A DNA stretch of 64,000 nucleotides from Saccharopolyspora sp. NFXS83 (GCF_026241095.1 NZ_JAPFGB010000021.1:33963-97962), one strand, 5' to 3'. Positions 25,008-35,087 are shown, counted from the first letter of the stretch. The notes: a model not told the origin generated them from the sequence alone. Numbers and translations: made by a program.

Positions 25008-27371
25008 TCAGCCCTGCCCGGCGACTCCCCCGTGCGCGGTCGAGAGCACGTCGAGAACAGCCACCGCCCCCGCCTTGTCCAATGGTTCGTTGCCGTTCCC
25101 GCACTTCGGCGATTGAACACAGGACGGGCAACCCGCCGGGCAGTCGCAGGAGACGATCGCCTCCCGCGTCGCGGCCAACCAGGGGAACAACGCGGCGAAG
25201 CCGCGGTCGGCGAAGCCGGCTCCTCCTGGGTGACCGTCGTGCACGAACACCGTGGCTTGGCCCGTGTGTTCGTGCAGGGCAGTGGAGACGCCACCGATGT
25301 CCCACCGGTCACAGGTCGCGAACAGCGGCAGCAGGCCGATCGCCGCGTGCTCGGCGGCGTGCAGCGCGCCGGGGATGCGCGCCGGGTCCAGCCCGGCGCC
25401 CCCCGGCGCGCTGTCGGTCAACAACTCGTCGGAGATCGTGTACCAGACCGCGCGGGTCACCAGCTTGCGCGCGGGAAGCTCCAGCGGAACCTGGTCGAGG
25501 ACTTGGCCGGACGGCAGCGTGCGGAGGTAGCCGACGACCTGCGAGGTGACCTCGACGTCGCCGAGGCAGACCGTCACCCCCGGCGCCGGACGCCGCTCCT
25601 GCACCGTGGTGAGCACCGAGATGTCCACCAGATCGCGCGGCGAGGTCGTCCAGTCCGGGTTCTCCCCGTGCACCAGCGCCAGCCCGTCGTCCAGGTCGAG
25701 CTCGTCGACCACGAACGACTGCCCTTGGTGCAGGTACACCGCTCCGGGATGCACCGTCGCGCACGCCGACTCCGGGTCGACGGTGCCGAGCATCCGCCCG
25801 GAGTCGCCTTCGACCACGGCGATCTGCTGACCGCCGGACCCGCGCAGCTCCACCTCCCGGTGCGGCCGTTCCCGCGAGGTCCAGTACCAGCCGTGCGGTC
25901 GGCGCCGCAGCACGCCCGCGTCGGTCAGCGCCTCGGTCGCGGTGCGCGCGGGGGCGCCGCCGAAGACCTCGAACGCCGCCTCGTCCAGCGGTAACTCCGC
26001 CGCCGCGCACGCCAGGTGCGGTTCGAGGACGTAAGGGTTGGCCGGGTCCAGCACCGTCGACTCCACCGGCCGATCCAGCACGGCGGGCGGGTGGTGCACC
26101 AGGTAGGTGTCCAGCGGATCGTCGCGGGCCACGAAGATGACCAGCGCATCGTCGCCGTCCCGCCCGGCCCGGCCTGCCTGCTGCCAGAACGAGGCGAGCG
26201 TGCCCGGATAACCGGCGACTACCACCGCGTCGAGCCCCGCGATGTCCACGCCGAGCTCCAGCGCGTTCGTCGCGGCGACCGCGAGCAGCTCCCCGGTCAG
26301 CAGCGACCGCTCCAGCTTCCGCCGGTCCTCCGGGAGGTACCCGCCCCGGTAGGCGGCGACCTTGTCCACCAGCTCGTCGTCCACTTCGGCCAGCGCGCGC
26401 CTCGCCGCCAGCGCGGCCAGTTCGGTACCGCGCCGGGACCGGATGAACGCCAGCGTGCGGGCGCCCTCGACGACCAGCTCGGTCAAGATCCGGGCCGTCT
26501 CCGCGCCCGCCGACCGCCGCACCGGGGCGTCGTTCTCGCCCGCGACGTGCTCCAACAGCGGCGGTTCCCACAGCACGACGGTCCGGGCGCCGCGTGGCGA
26601 TCCGTCCTCGGTGACCGCCCGGCACGCGCTGCCGATCAGCCGCTCCCCGAGCGACGCCGGATCGGACACCGTCGCGGAGGCGAGCACGAACACCGGATCC
26701 GCCCCGTAGTACCGGGCGATCCGCCGCAACCGCCGCAGCAGCAGCGCCACGTGCGAGCCGAACACGCCCCGGTAGGTGTGGCATTCGTCGATGACCACGT
26801 ACGCGAGGTTCCGGAAGAACCGAGCCCAGCGGGAATGCCGGGCGAGCACCCCGTGGTGCAGCATGTCCGGGTTCGTGAACACCCAGCGCGCGTGGGCCCG
26901 CACCCAGTCCCGCTCAACGCGCGGGGTGTCGCCGTCGTAGGAGGCGGCGCGGATCCCGTCCACGCCGAGTTCGGTGATGGTCCGGAGCTGATCGGCGCCC
27001 AGCGCCTTCGTCGGAGACAGGTAGAGCGCGGTGGCCCTCGTGTCGGTGAGCAGCCGGGACAGCACCGGCAGCTGGTAGACCATCGATTTGCCGGAGGCGG
27101 TGCCGGTCGCGACCACCAGGTGCTCGCCGGCCCACGCCGCTTCGGCGCCGTCGGCCTGGTGCGTCCAGGGGCGCTCGGCACCGCGGGCGCGCAGCGCGCC
27201 GATCAGCTCGTCCGGAGCCCAACCGGGCCAGTCCGCGTGCCGCGCGGGGCGGTCGGGGAGCTGTTCGACGTGCCGCAGCGGTGACTCGTCCGCGGGCACT
27301 CCGGCCAGCACCCGGTCCAGCAGCCGCTTCCCGCTGCTCGTCCTGCCCGCGTTCCGGTGCGCCGAGTTCAC
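25008..27371 (-). CDS. DEAD/DEAH-box helicase with C-terminal Zn-binding domain (MrfA/Rv3649-like)
   Basis: 787 residues. RecA domain 1 has Walker A ATGTASGKS, Walker B VIDECH and motif III SATVSDP. Domain 2 has ELGVDIAGLDAVV and the arginine-finger motif QQAGRAGRDGDDAL. A DUF1998-like end carries four cysteines in CDCPAGCPSCVQSPKCG, plus ALHEHTGQATVFVHDGHPGGAGF. This layout is that of MrfA, a 3'-5' DNA helicase in mitomycin-type damage repair. The GTG at 27371 is chosen because conserved sequence begins soon after. The frame runs on upstream without conserved features. It ends 134 bp after the convergent prim-pol gene. Confidence 0.92.
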   Translation of the reverse strand: MNSAHRNAGRTSSGKRLLDRVLAGVPADESPLRHVEQLPDRPARHADWPGWAPDELIGALRARGAERPWTHQADGAEAAWAGEHLVVATGTASGKSMVYQLPVLSRLLTDTRATALYLSPTKALGADQLRTITELGVDGIRAASYDGDTPRVERDWVRAHARWVFTNPDMLHHGVLARHSRWARFFRNLAYVVIDECHTYRGVFGSHVALLLRRLRRIARYYGADPVFVLASATVSDPASLGERLIGSACRAVTEDGSPRGARTVVLWEPPLLEHVAGENDAPVRRSAGAETARILTELVVEGARTLAFIRSRRGTELAALAARRALAEVDDELVDKVAAYRGGYLPEDRRKLERSLLTGELLAVAATNALELGVDIAGLDAVVVAGYPGTLASFWQQAGRAGRDGDDALVIFVARDDPLDTYLVHHPPAVLDRPVESTVLDPANPYVLEPHLACAAAELPLDEAAFEVFGGAPARTATEALTDAGVLRRRPHGWYWTSRERPHREVELRGSGGQQIAVVEGDSGRMLGTVDPESACATVHPGAVYLHQGQSFVVDELDLDDGLALVHGENPDWTTSPRDLVDISVLTTVQERRPAPGVTVCLGDVEVTSQVVGYLRTLPSGQVLDQVPLELPARKLVTRAVWYTISDELLTDSAPGGAGLDPARIPGALHAAEHAAIGLLPLFATCDRWDIGGVSTALHEHTGQATVFVHDGHPGGAGFADRGFAALFPWLAATREAIVSCDCPAGCPSCVQSPKCGNGNEPLDKAGAVAVLDVLSTAHGGVAGQG

Positions 27372-27898
27372 ACCGTCGAGCGTCGCACAACGCTGTTCCC
27401 GCACGGCACGCGCTCGGTGCGGAGCGCGCTCGATGATCTCGTTCGGGTGGACACGGCCGCCGAGGCACTGGCATTGGGCTCGTGCGGGGGCCGTTCGGGT
27501 GTGAGGTGGCCATCGGACGCGCAGAGCCCGCCCGTGCGCGCGGACGGGCTCCGCGCTGATCGCTCGCTCCGGAACCGCCGAAGAGGCGACACGCCGAATC
27601 GATCCGGCCAGCGACACGCGATACACGAAGTAACCCGTTCGGTCCACATAGAAGTGTGGCTGAACGGGTGATCAAGTCCAAACTGGATCGATTCGCAGAT
27701 AACAAAGCAGCACGTCGTGGAGAGGCGCGTATCACATCGTGAAGTAAGACACGTCAGGCCTGAATAGACTTCGCGGCCACGACAACGCTCGCGGACGGCT
27801 CCTGGCGGACCGCGCCGCGGGCGAGGCCGTACCGAGCGTCGGAGTGGACGCACCACCGCCCCTCCGGCGTGCCACCGAGCCACACCCGAGGAGGACGG
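27372..27898. other. 527-bp intergenic stretch
   Basis: Lies between the divergent helicase and hppA genes. A nested hairpin is present at 27633-27669 (outer ACCCGTTC/GAACGGGT, inner CCACA/TGTGG). The segment 27600-27770 is less GC-rich than its surroundings and may hold the hppA promoter. No CDS is supported. Confidence 0.6.
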
Positions 27899-30280
27899 AT
27901 GTCCCTGCTGTCCCCGGTCCAGCCCGGCTGGGTCGCCCAGGGCACTGCACCACCGAGCTCGACGCACCGGATGGACCTCGCTCAGAACGCCCCCGGCGCA
28001 CTCGAACTCAGCGGCTCCGACTACGCCATCGTCGGCGTGGTCATGATCATCGCTTTGGCGGCGCTCGCCTTCGGCTACGTGCTGATCAAGGAGGTGCTGG
28101 CGGCCGGCCAGGGTTCGGCCAAGATGCAGCAGATCTCGCAGGCGGTGCAGGAAGGTGCCGCCGCGTACCTCAACCGGCAGTTCCGGACGCTGAGCGGCTT
28201 CGCCGTGATCGTGTTCCTGGTGCTGTTCGTACTACCCGCCAACAGCACCGGCGAACGCATCGGGCGTTCGATCTTCTTCCTGTTCGGCGCGGCGTTCTCC
28301 GCGGCCATCGGCTACCTCGGCATGTGGTTGTCCACCCGCGCGAACGTGCGGGTCGCGGCGGCGTCCAACGATCCCGGCGAGGGCCGGGAGAAGGCGATGC
28401 GCGTCGCGTTCCGCACCGGTGGCGTCGTCGGCATGACGACGGTCGGCCTCGGTCTGTTCGGCGCATCCCTGGTGGTGCTGGTCTACGCCGGTGAGGCGCC
28501 CAGGGTGCTGGAGGGCTTCGGCTTCGGCGCCGCGCTACTCGCGATGTTCATGCGAGTCGGCGGCGGCATCTTCACCAAGGCGGCCGACGTGGGCGCCGAC
28601 CTCGTCGGCAAGGTCGAGCAGGACATCCCGGAGGACGATCCGCGCAACGCGGCGACCATCGCCGACAACGTGGGCGACAACGTCGGGGACTGCGCGGGGA
28701 TGGCGGCCGACCTGTTCGAGTCCTACGCGGTGACCCTGGTGGCCTCGCTGATCCTGGGCACCGCCGCGTTCGGGTTGAAGGGCCTGCTGTTCCCGCTGAT
28801 CGTGCCCGCGATCGGCGTGGTCACCGCGGTGATAGGCGTGTACATCACGAAGGCGAAGGCGACGGAGAGCGCGCTGACCGCGATCAACCGGTCCTTCTTC
28901 ATCTCGGCCGGGATCTCGGCGGTGCTGTGCGCCGCGGCGGCGCTGCTGTACCTGCCGTCCTCGTTCTCGGCCCTGACCGGCGTGTCCGAGGAGGTCCGCG
29001 CCAGCTCCGGGAGCCCGGCGCTGATCGCGCTCGTGGCGGTGCTCATCGGCATCCTGCTCGCCGCGGTGATCCTGAAGCTGACCGGCTACTTCACCGCCAC
29101 CGAGCACCGCCCGGTGCAGGACGTCGGCAAGTCCTCGATGACCGGTGCGGCCACGGTGATCCTCACCGGCCTGTCGGTCGGTTTCGAGTCCGCCGTCTAC
29201 ACGGCGCTGGTGATCGGGGTCGCCGTGTTCGGCGCCTTCCTGCTCTCCAGCACGCTGACGGTCGCGTTGTTCGCGATCGCGCTGGCCGGGTGCGGTCTGC
29301 TGACCACGGTCGGCGTGATCGTCGCGATGGACACCTTCGGTCCGGTGGCCGACAACGCGCAGGGCATCGCGGAGATGTCCGGCGAGTTCGAGGGCGACGG
29401 CGCGAAGATCCTGACCGAGCTGGACGCGGTCGGGAACACGACGAAGGCCATCACCAAGGGCATCGCCATCGCCACGGCGGTGCTGGCGGCGACCGCGCTG
29501 TTCGGCTCCTACCAGGACGCGATCACGCAGGCCGCCCGCGAGGTCGGTGCGGAGATCACGGCGGCCTCCTACCAGGTGTTCGCGCCGAACATCCTGGTCG
29601 GCATCCTGATCGGGGCGTCGGTGGTGTTCCTGTTCTCCGGCTTGGCTATCAACGCCGTGTCCCGGGCCGCGGGCGCCGTGGTCTACGAGGTTCGGCGGCA
29701 GTTCAAGCAGAACCCGGGGATCATGGACGGTTCGACCCGGCCGGAGTACCACCGCGTCGTCGACATCTGCACCCGCGATTCGCTGCGCGAACTGGCGACG
29801 CCGGGCCTGCTGGCGGTGCTGGCGCCGATCGCGGTGGGCTTCGGCCTCGGGGTCGGGCCGCTGGCCGGGTACCTGGCCGGTGCGATCGCCACGGGCACCC
29901 TGATGGCGGTCTTCCTGGCCAACTCCGGCGGTGCCTGGGACAACTCGAAGAAGCTGGTCGAGGACGGGCATCACGGTGGCAAGGGGTCCGATGCGCACGC
30001 GGCGACGGTCATCGGTGACACCGTCGGCGACCCGTTCAAGGACACCGCCGGTCCGGCGATCAACCCGCTGCTGAAGGTGATGAACCTGGTGTCGGTGCTG
30101 ATCGCGCCGGCGGTGGTCACGCTGACCGTGGGCGATTCGGCCTCGGTCCCGGTGCGGATCACCATCGCGGTCCTGGCGACCGCAGTGATCGTGGGCGCCA
30201 TCGTGGTGTCCAAGCGCCGCAGCACGGCGATCTCGGATGCTCCCGCGGACGACGACAAGATCGTCAACGGCGCGGCCTAG
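27899..30280 (+). CDS. hppA: K+-insensitive pyrophosphate-energised proton pump (H+-PPase)
   Basis: 793 residues with about 16 TM helices; uses PPi hydrolysis to export protons. The catalytic loop DVGADLVGKVEQDIPEDDP and NVGDNVGDCAGMAADLFES bind Mg-PPi. A second conserved segment DNAQGIAEMSGEF is present. GNTTK places Lys where K+-dependent enzymes have Ala, so it should be K+-independent. The C-terminal GDPFKDTAGPAINPLLKV is intact. The ATG at 27899 follows GAGGAGG; a later ATG (27971) would remove a non-conserved leader. A strong terminator follows. Confidence 0.96.
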   Translation: MSLLSPVQPGWVAQGTAPPSSTHRMDLAQNAPGALELSGSDYAIVGVVMIIALAALAFGYVLIKEVLAAGQGSAKMQQISQAVQEGAAAYLNRQFRTLSGFAVIVFLVLFVLPANSTGERIGRSIFFLFGAAFSAAIGYLGMWLSTRANVRVAAASNDPGEGREKAMRVAFRTGGVVGMTTVGLGLFGASLVVLVYAGEAPRVLEGFGFGAALLAMFMRVGGGIFTKAADVGADLVGKVEQDIPEDDPRNAATIADNVGDNVGDCAGMAADLFESYAVTLVASLILGTAAFGLKGLLFPLIVPAIGVVTAVIGVYITKAKATESALTAINRSFFISAGISAVLCAAAALLYLPSSFSALTGVSEEVRASSGSPALIALVAVLIGILLAAVILKLTGYFTATEHRPVQDVGKSSMTGAATVILTGLSVGFESAVYTALVIGVAVFGAFLLSSTLTVALFAIALAGCGLLTTVGVIVAMDTFGPVADNAQGIAEMSGEFEGDGAKILTELDAVGNTTKAITKGIAIATAVLAATALFGSYQDAITQAAREVGAEITAASYQVFAPNILVGILIGASVVFLFSGLAINAVSRAAGAVVYEVRRQFKQNPGIMDGSTRPEYHRVVDICTRDSLRELATPGLLAVLAPIAVGFGLGVGPLAGYLAGAIATGTLMAVFLANSGGAWDNSKKLVEDGHHGGKGSDAHAATVIGDTVGDPFKDTAGPAINPLLKVMNLVSVLIAPAVVTLTVGDSASVPVRITIAVLATAVIVGAIVVSKRRSTAISDAPADDDKIVNGAA

Positions 30281-30293
30281 GCGCGAGCCTGCC

Positions 30294-30329
30294 AATGGGG
30301 CGCCCGGCGAATCGCCGGGCGCCCCATTT
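30294..30329 (+). terminator. Intrinsic terminator after hppA
   Basis: A perfect stem AATGGGGCGCCCGGCG with its complement, loop AAT, followed by TTTC. It begins 14 bp after the hppA stop. Confidence 0.8.
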
Positions 30330-30492
30330 CGGTTCCCGCGACCGTTTTCCCGCATTCCGGAAAATTCTGCGGAATACGAATTCATCCCGGTTACGCAGCA
30401 CGAACGGGAGCCGGAGGGCCCCCGGTTCGGGACGTGGCCCCGCGGATGCGGGACAGTCGGGGAGCACGGTGAAACAACCTGAGGGAATGCGC

Positions 30493-31188
30493 ATGAATAT
30501 CCGTTCGACGTCCGTCGCGGTGCTCGCCGCCGTCCCGCTGGCGCTGGCCGGCTGCTCCAACGAGCAGCCGCAGCAGCCCGCCCAGCAGCCCCCGTCGCAG
30601 CAGGAGCAACAGCAGCAGCAGCAGCAGCCCCAGGGGGCGCAGGCCGGTGCGGACGGAGTGGCCTGGACCGGCAAGCTGTGCGGTCTCGTCGGTGGTTTCT
30701 CCGCGTCGCAGCAGCAGGCGCCGCAGGTGGACAAGACCAACACCGACACCTTCAAGACCACGTCGGTCGCGCAGATGACCGCCGCGCACGACGCCGCGGA
30801 CAAGACGGTGACCGGCCTGGAGCAGATCGGCCCTTCGCCCATCGAGGGCGCCGACCAGGTGGCGGGCACCTTCAAGGACGGGTTCACCCAGGTGCGCGAC
30901 ATCCTGACGACGGCGAAGGGCAAGGCCGAGCAGGTCGACACCTCGAACCAGCAGGCGTTCACCGCCGGGATGACCGGGGTGCAGGACGAGCTGAAGAAGG
31001 GCCAGCAGCTCGACTTCAGCGCCCAGTTCGCCGAGTTCTCCAAGAACCAGCAGCTCAACGATGCCGCCATGAAGGCTCCGGAGTGCCAGGAGCTGACGAA
31101 GTCGGCGGTCGAGCAGCAGCAGATGCAGCAACAGCAGATGCAGCAGCAACAACAGCAGCAACAGCCCCAGCAGCAGCCTCCGGGCTGA
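30493..31188 (+). CDS. Gln-rich predicted lipoprotein
   Basis: 231 residues. A signal peptide with lipobox LAGC at about residues 19-22 indicates export and lipid anchoring. A low-complexity linker of Gln and Pro (about 25-55), a helical domain (about 60-205) with two cysteines (KLCGLVGG and PECQEL) likely bridged, and a second Gln-rich tail. No family recognised. The ATG at 30493 is preferred over 30487 because GAGGGA is then correctly spaced. Alone between hppA and the WhiA-like gene. Poly-Gln tracts of this length are unusual in bacteria. Confidence 0.85.
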   Translation: MNIRSTSVAVLAAVPLALAGCSNEQPQQPAQQPPSQQEQQQQQQQPQGAQAGADGVAWTGKLCGLVGGFSASQQQAPQVDKTNTDTFKTTSVAQMTAAHDAADKTVTGLEQIGPSPIEGADQVAGTFKDGFTQVRDILTTAKGKAEQVDTSNQQAFTAGMTGVQDELKKGQQLDFSAQFAEFSKNQQLNDAAMKAPECQELTKSAVEQQQMQQQQMQQQQQQQQPQQQPPG

Positions 31189-31343
31189 TCGGCCGGGCGG
31201 TGCGGGGCCAGTGCTGAGCACCGGTGATCCGCTCCGGCCGGGTGCCGGTCGAGCGGTGGACGTCGAGTTCCGGAGATCGCCCGGACGAGGTCGATCGATC
31301 GCTCGACCGGGCGGAGGCCCTGGTCAAGCTCGAACGGACGTTC

Positions 31344-31349
31344 TACGAT
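31344..31349 (+). promoter_or_regulatory. Candidate -10 box (TACGAT), leaderless start
   Basis: TACGAT lies 8 nt before the GTG at 31358 and no Shine-Dalgarno is present. Confidence 0.4.
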
Positions 31350-31357
31350 CACGGATC

Positions 31358-31942
31358 GTGGACCAGCTGTCCTTCTACTCCGCCGAGGCTCGCCACCCTC
31401 GGGTGGCCGATCTCGCGGGGTTGCTGTGCGGCCCGGGACAAGCGGTCGGTTTCGGGCGGGGCACCGCCGCCCGGTTGTCCGCCGTCGTCGACGACGACTG
31501 GCGGGCCCGGTCGCTGGTGCGCGCCTGCGGTGAGCGCGGGGTGGCCGCCGAGCTCGGTCGTTCGGAGGAGGGGCACCCGCTGGTCCGCACCGCGTTCCGC
31601 TCCGACCTGACCGGCCTCGCCGGGCAGTGGCTGCGCGGGGCGGTGAAATCGGTGCCCGCCGACTTCGCCCCGGACGGCGCCGCGCTGCGGCTGTGGGCGC
31701 TGACCGCCGGCCGGCCGGTGCCGGGGGGCTACCTGCTGGGGTTGGACCCGCACGCCCCGGAGACGTACGAGCCGCTGGCGGCAGCGCTGGCCAAGGCCGG
31801 ACTGCCCGCGCGGTGCATGGGGCCGCGAGCGGGCGGGCCGGCGTTGCGGGTCACCGGCAGGCGGCGGATCGAACGCCTCGCCGAACTCGTCGGCCCGACA
31901 CCCGATGGTGCGATCGAGCGAACGTGGCCGCTGGTGTCCTGA
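31358..31942 (+). CDS. Rv3647c-like conserved protein with LAGLIDADG/WhiA-like domain
   Basis: 194 residues, equivalent by position and size to Rv3647c, always near topA in Actinobacteria. The C-terminal half reads like the homing-endonuclease-derived N-domain of WhiA. It has ALRLWALTAGRPVPGGYLLG, a mid segment ETYEPLAAALAKAGLPARC, and then GGPALRVTGRRRIERLAELVG. The first half (GFGRGTAARLSAVVDDDWRA) has the same rhythm, suggesting a two-repeat LAGLIDADG fold without catalytic acids. No WhiA helix-turn-helix. Start GTG 31358 is supported by length match and TACGAT upstream. A nucleic-acid-binding role is inference. Confidence 0.8.
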   Translation: MDQLSFYSAEARHPRVADLAGLLCGPGQAVGFGRGTAARLSAVVDDDWRARSLVRACGERGVAAELGRSEEGHPLVRTAFRSDLTGLAGQWLRGAVKSVPADFAPDGAALRLWALTAGRPVPGGYLLGLDPHAPETYEPLAAALAKAGLPARCMGPRAGGPALRVTGRRRIERLAELVGPTPDGAIERTWPLVS

Positions 31943-32132
31943 GGATCACGCCACAGGTCACGGCAGGTCACGCAACGGAACACGAGCGCTACCCGATACG
32001 TTCGTACGGGACGGAAGACGCGAGTGCAGGCGTGTTGTGTGCCACGCTGTGCGTCCCTGGGTGCGGTACCCGGGACGGCATGCGGTGCACACTGGCGGAT
32101 CGGACGCCTCCGCGAGAAGAGAGCAGGTAAGC

Positions 32133-35087
32133 GTGGCTGGGTCGACACGGGCGAAGCAGAGCGGCGACAACGGCCGGGCTTCGGGGTCCTCCGGTGGGGC
32201 GGACTCCGGACGTCGGCGGTTGGTCATCGTCGAGTCCCCGGCCAAGGCTCGCAAGATCGCCTCCTACCTGGGGTCGAACTTCGTGGTGGAGTCGTCCCGC
32301 GGCCACATCCGGGACCTCCCCCGCGGCGCGGCCGACGTGCCCGCCAAGTACAAGGGCCAGTCCTGGGCGCGGCTGGGCGTGGACGTCGAGAACGACTTCG
32401 AACCGCTGTACCTGGTCACCGCGGACAAGAAGTCCACGGTCAGCGAGCTCAAGGACGCCCTCAAGGACGTCGACGAGCTCTACCTCGCCACGGACGGCGA
32501 CCGCGAGGGCGAAGCGATCGCCTGGCACCTGATGGAGACGCTGAAGCCGAAGGTGCCGGTGCGCCGGATGGTGTTCCACGAGATCACCGAATCGGCCATC
32601 CAGGCCGCCGCCGCGAACCCGCGCGATCTGGACCAGGACTTGGTCGATGCGCAGGAGACCCGCCGCATCCTGGACCGGCTGTACGGCTACGAAGTCAGCC
32701 CGGTGCTGTGGAAGAAGGTCATGCCGAAGCTCTCGGCGGGCCGCGTGCAGTCCGTGGCGACCCGGATCGTGGTGGAGCGGGAGCGGGAGCGCATCAAGTT
32801 CGTGCCCGCCTCGTACTGGGACATCTCGGCCACCATGGACGCGGGCTCCGCCGCCGAGCCGCCGCGGTTCGGCGCGCGGCTGGTCACGGTGAACGGCGCG
32901 AAGGTCGCCACCGGCCGGGACTTCGGCCCGGACGGGCAGCTCAAGAACGCCGATGCCCGGCCGCTCGACGAGCAGGAGGCCCGGCGCCTCGCGGACGCGT
33001 TGACCGATGCCCGGCTCAGCGTCTCCAGCGTCGAGGAGAAGCCGTACACCCGGAAGCCGTACGCGCCGTTCATGACCTCCACGCTGCAGCAGGAGGCGAG
33101 CCGGAAGCTGCGCTACTCGGCGGACCGCACGATGCGCACGGCGCAGCGGCTGTACGAGAACGGGTACATCACCTACATGCGTACCGACTCGACGACGCTG
33201 TCGGAGACGGCGATCAGCGCGGCGCGCAACCAGGCCCGGGAGCTCTACGGCGACAGCCACCTGTCCCCGCAGCCCCGCCAGTACAACCGCAAGGTCAAGA
33301 ACGCCCAGGAGGCGCACGAGGCGATCCGTCCGGCGGGGGAGAGCTTCCGCACGCCGGGCCAGGTCGCCAAGGAGCTCGACACCGACGGCTACAAGCTCTA
33401 CGAGCTGATCTGGCAGCGCACCATCGCCTCGCAGATGGCGGACGCGAAGGGCACCACGCTGTCGGTGCGCATCACCGGCACCGCCAGCAGCGGTGAGGAG
33501 TGCACGTTCGCCGCGTCCGGCCGCACCATCACCTTCGCCGGGTTCCTCAAGGCCTACGTCGAGTCGGTGGACTCCGAGGCGGGCGGTGTCGCCGACGACG
33601 CCGAGTCGCGGTTGCCGCAGCTCACGAAGGACCAGCCGATCACCGCCGCCGAGCTGGAACCGGACGGGCACAGCACGAACCCGCCCGCCCGCTACACCGA
33701 GGCGAGCCTGGTGAAGGCGCTGGAGGAGTTGGGCATCGGCCGTCCCTCCACCTACGCGTCGATCATCAGCACCGTGCAGGAGCGCGGCTACGTGTGGAAG
33801 AAGGGTTCCGCGCTGGTCCCGTCCTGGGTGGCGTTCGCCGTGGTCGGTCTGATGGAGCAGCACTTCGGCAGGCTGGTGGACTACGACTTCACCGCCGCGC
33901 TGGAGGACGAGCTGGACCGCATCGCGGAGGGACGCCAGCAGCGCACGAAGTGGCTGTCCGGCTTCTACTTCGGCGGCGAGGTCGGCCCGGGCGACTCGAT
34001 CGGCCGCGCCGGGGGCTTGAAGAAGCTGGTCGGCTCCAGCGTCGAGCAGATCGACGCGCGCGAGGTGAACTCGATCCCGATGTTCACCGACGACGAGGGC
34101 CGCACGGTCTACGTCCGGGTGGGCCGATACGGGCCGTACCTGGAGCGCCCGTTGAGCTCGGAGGAGTCGCAGCGGGCGAACCTGCCCGACGACCTGCCGC
34201 CGGACGAGCTCAGCTCCGAGGTCGCGGAGAAGCTGTTCGCCACGCCGATGGAGGGCCGCAGCCTGGGCACCGACCCGGAGTCGGGCCACGAGGTGATGGC
34301 GAAGGAAGGCCGGTTCGGCCCGTACGTCACGGAGATCCTCCCGGAGGGCGACAAGTCGAAGCCGCGCACCGGCAGCCTGCTGAAGTCGATGTCGCTGGAC
34401 ACGGTGACGATCGACGACGCGTTGAAGCTGCTGTCGCTGCCGCGCGTGGTGGGCAAGGACCCGGAGTCGGGCGAGGAGATCACCGCCCAGAACGGCCGCT
34501 ACGGGCCGTACCTGAAGCGGGGCACCGATTCGCGGTCGCTGGAGACCGAGGACCAGATCTTCACGATCACGGTGGACGAGGCGCTGAAGATCTACGCGCA
34601 GCCCAAGCAGCGCGGTCGCCGCGCCGCCGCGCCGCCGCTGCGGGAGCTCGGCGACGAGCCGGACACCGGCAAGCCGCTGGTGATCAAGGACGGGCGCTTC
34701 GGTCCGTACGTCACCGATGGCGAGACGAACGCATCGCTGCGCAAGGGCGATGACGTCGAGTCGCTGACGATGGACCGGGCGGTGGAGCTGATCGCGGAGC
34801 GGCGGGCGAAGGCCCCGGCGAAGAAGAAGGCCCCCGCGAAGTCGAGCGCGAAGAGCACGACGTCGAAGTCGACGAAGAGCACGGGCACGAAGACCGCGTC
34901 CAAGGCCTCGGGCACGAAGAGCACCGGCACGAAGTCGGCGTCGAAGTCCTCCACGACCAAGAGCTCGGCGTCGAAGTCGACCGCCTCCAAGTCCACGGCG
35001 TCGAAGTCGGCGAAGAGCCCGTCGTCGCGTGCGAGCGGTTCCCGCTCCTCGTCGACCCGCAGCACCTCGTCCACCGGCGGGGCCTGA
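32133..35087 (+). CDS. topA: DNA topoisomerase I (type IA)
   Basis: 984 residues; relaxes negative supercoils. TOPRIM domain begins at RLVIVESPAKARKIASYLG and has ATDGDREGEAIAWHL with metal-binding acids. The catalytic tyrosine is Y348 in YITYMRTDS. The C-terminal half has no zinc fingers. It carries repeated TopA-C modules (repeats of GRYGPYL / GRFGPYV at about 666, 730, 790, 850 and 910) and ends in about 90 residues of Lys/Ser/Thr repeats (KSTSK-type). Such tails in actinobacterial TopA enhance processivity. The GTG at 32133 follows GAGAGCAGG. Confidence 0.97.
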   Translation: MAGSTRAKQSGDNGRASGSSGGADSGRRRLVIVESPAKARKIASYLGSNFVVESSRGHIRDLPRGAADVPAKYKGQSWARLGVDVENDFEPLYLVTADKKSTVSELKDALKDVDELYLATDGDREGEAIAWHLMETLKPKVPVRRMVFHEITESAIQAAAANPRDLDQDLVDAQETRRILDRLYGYEVSPVLWKKVMPKLSAGRVQSVATRIVVERERERIKFVPASYWDISATMDAGSAAEPPRFGARLVTVNGAKVATGRDFGPDGQLKNADARPLDEQEARRLADALTDARLSVSSVEEKPYTRKPYAPFMTSTLQQEASRKLRYSADRTMRTAQRLYENGYITYMRTDSTTLSETAISAARNQARELYGDSHLSPQPRQYNRKVKNAQEAHEAIRPAGESFRTPGQVAKELDTDGYKLYELIWQRTIASQMADAKGTTLSVRITGTASSGEECTFAASGRTITFAGFLKAYVESVDSEAGGVADDAESRLPQLTKDQPITAAELEPDGHSTNPPARYTEASLVKALEELGIGRPSTYASIISTVQERGYVWKKGSALVPSWVAFAVVGLMEQHFGRLVDYDFTAALEDELDRIAEGRQQRTKWLSGFYFGGEVGPGDSIGRAGGLKKLVGSSVEQIDAREVNSIPMFTDDEGRTVYVRVGRYGPYLERPLSSEESQRANLPDDLPPDELSSEVAEKLFATPMEGRSLGTDPESGHEVMAKEGRFGPYVTEILPEGDKSKPRTGSLLKSMSLDTVTIDDALKLLSLPRVVGKDPESGEEITAQNGRYGPYLKRGTDSRSLETEDQIFTITVDEALKIYAQPKQRGRRAAAPPLRELGDEPDTGKPLVIKDGRFGPYVTDGETNASLRKGDDVESLTMDRAVELIAERRAKAPAKKKAPAKSSAKSTTSKSTKSTGTKTASKASGTKSTGTKSASKSSTTKSSASKSTASKSTASKSAKSPSSRASGSRSSSTRSTSSTGGA

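Noticed and set aside
30391..31352. Minus-strand frames over the Gln-rich lipoprotein (Leu/Cys-rich runs)
   Set aside because: Poly-Leu and poly-Cys come from reading CAG repeats on the other strand.
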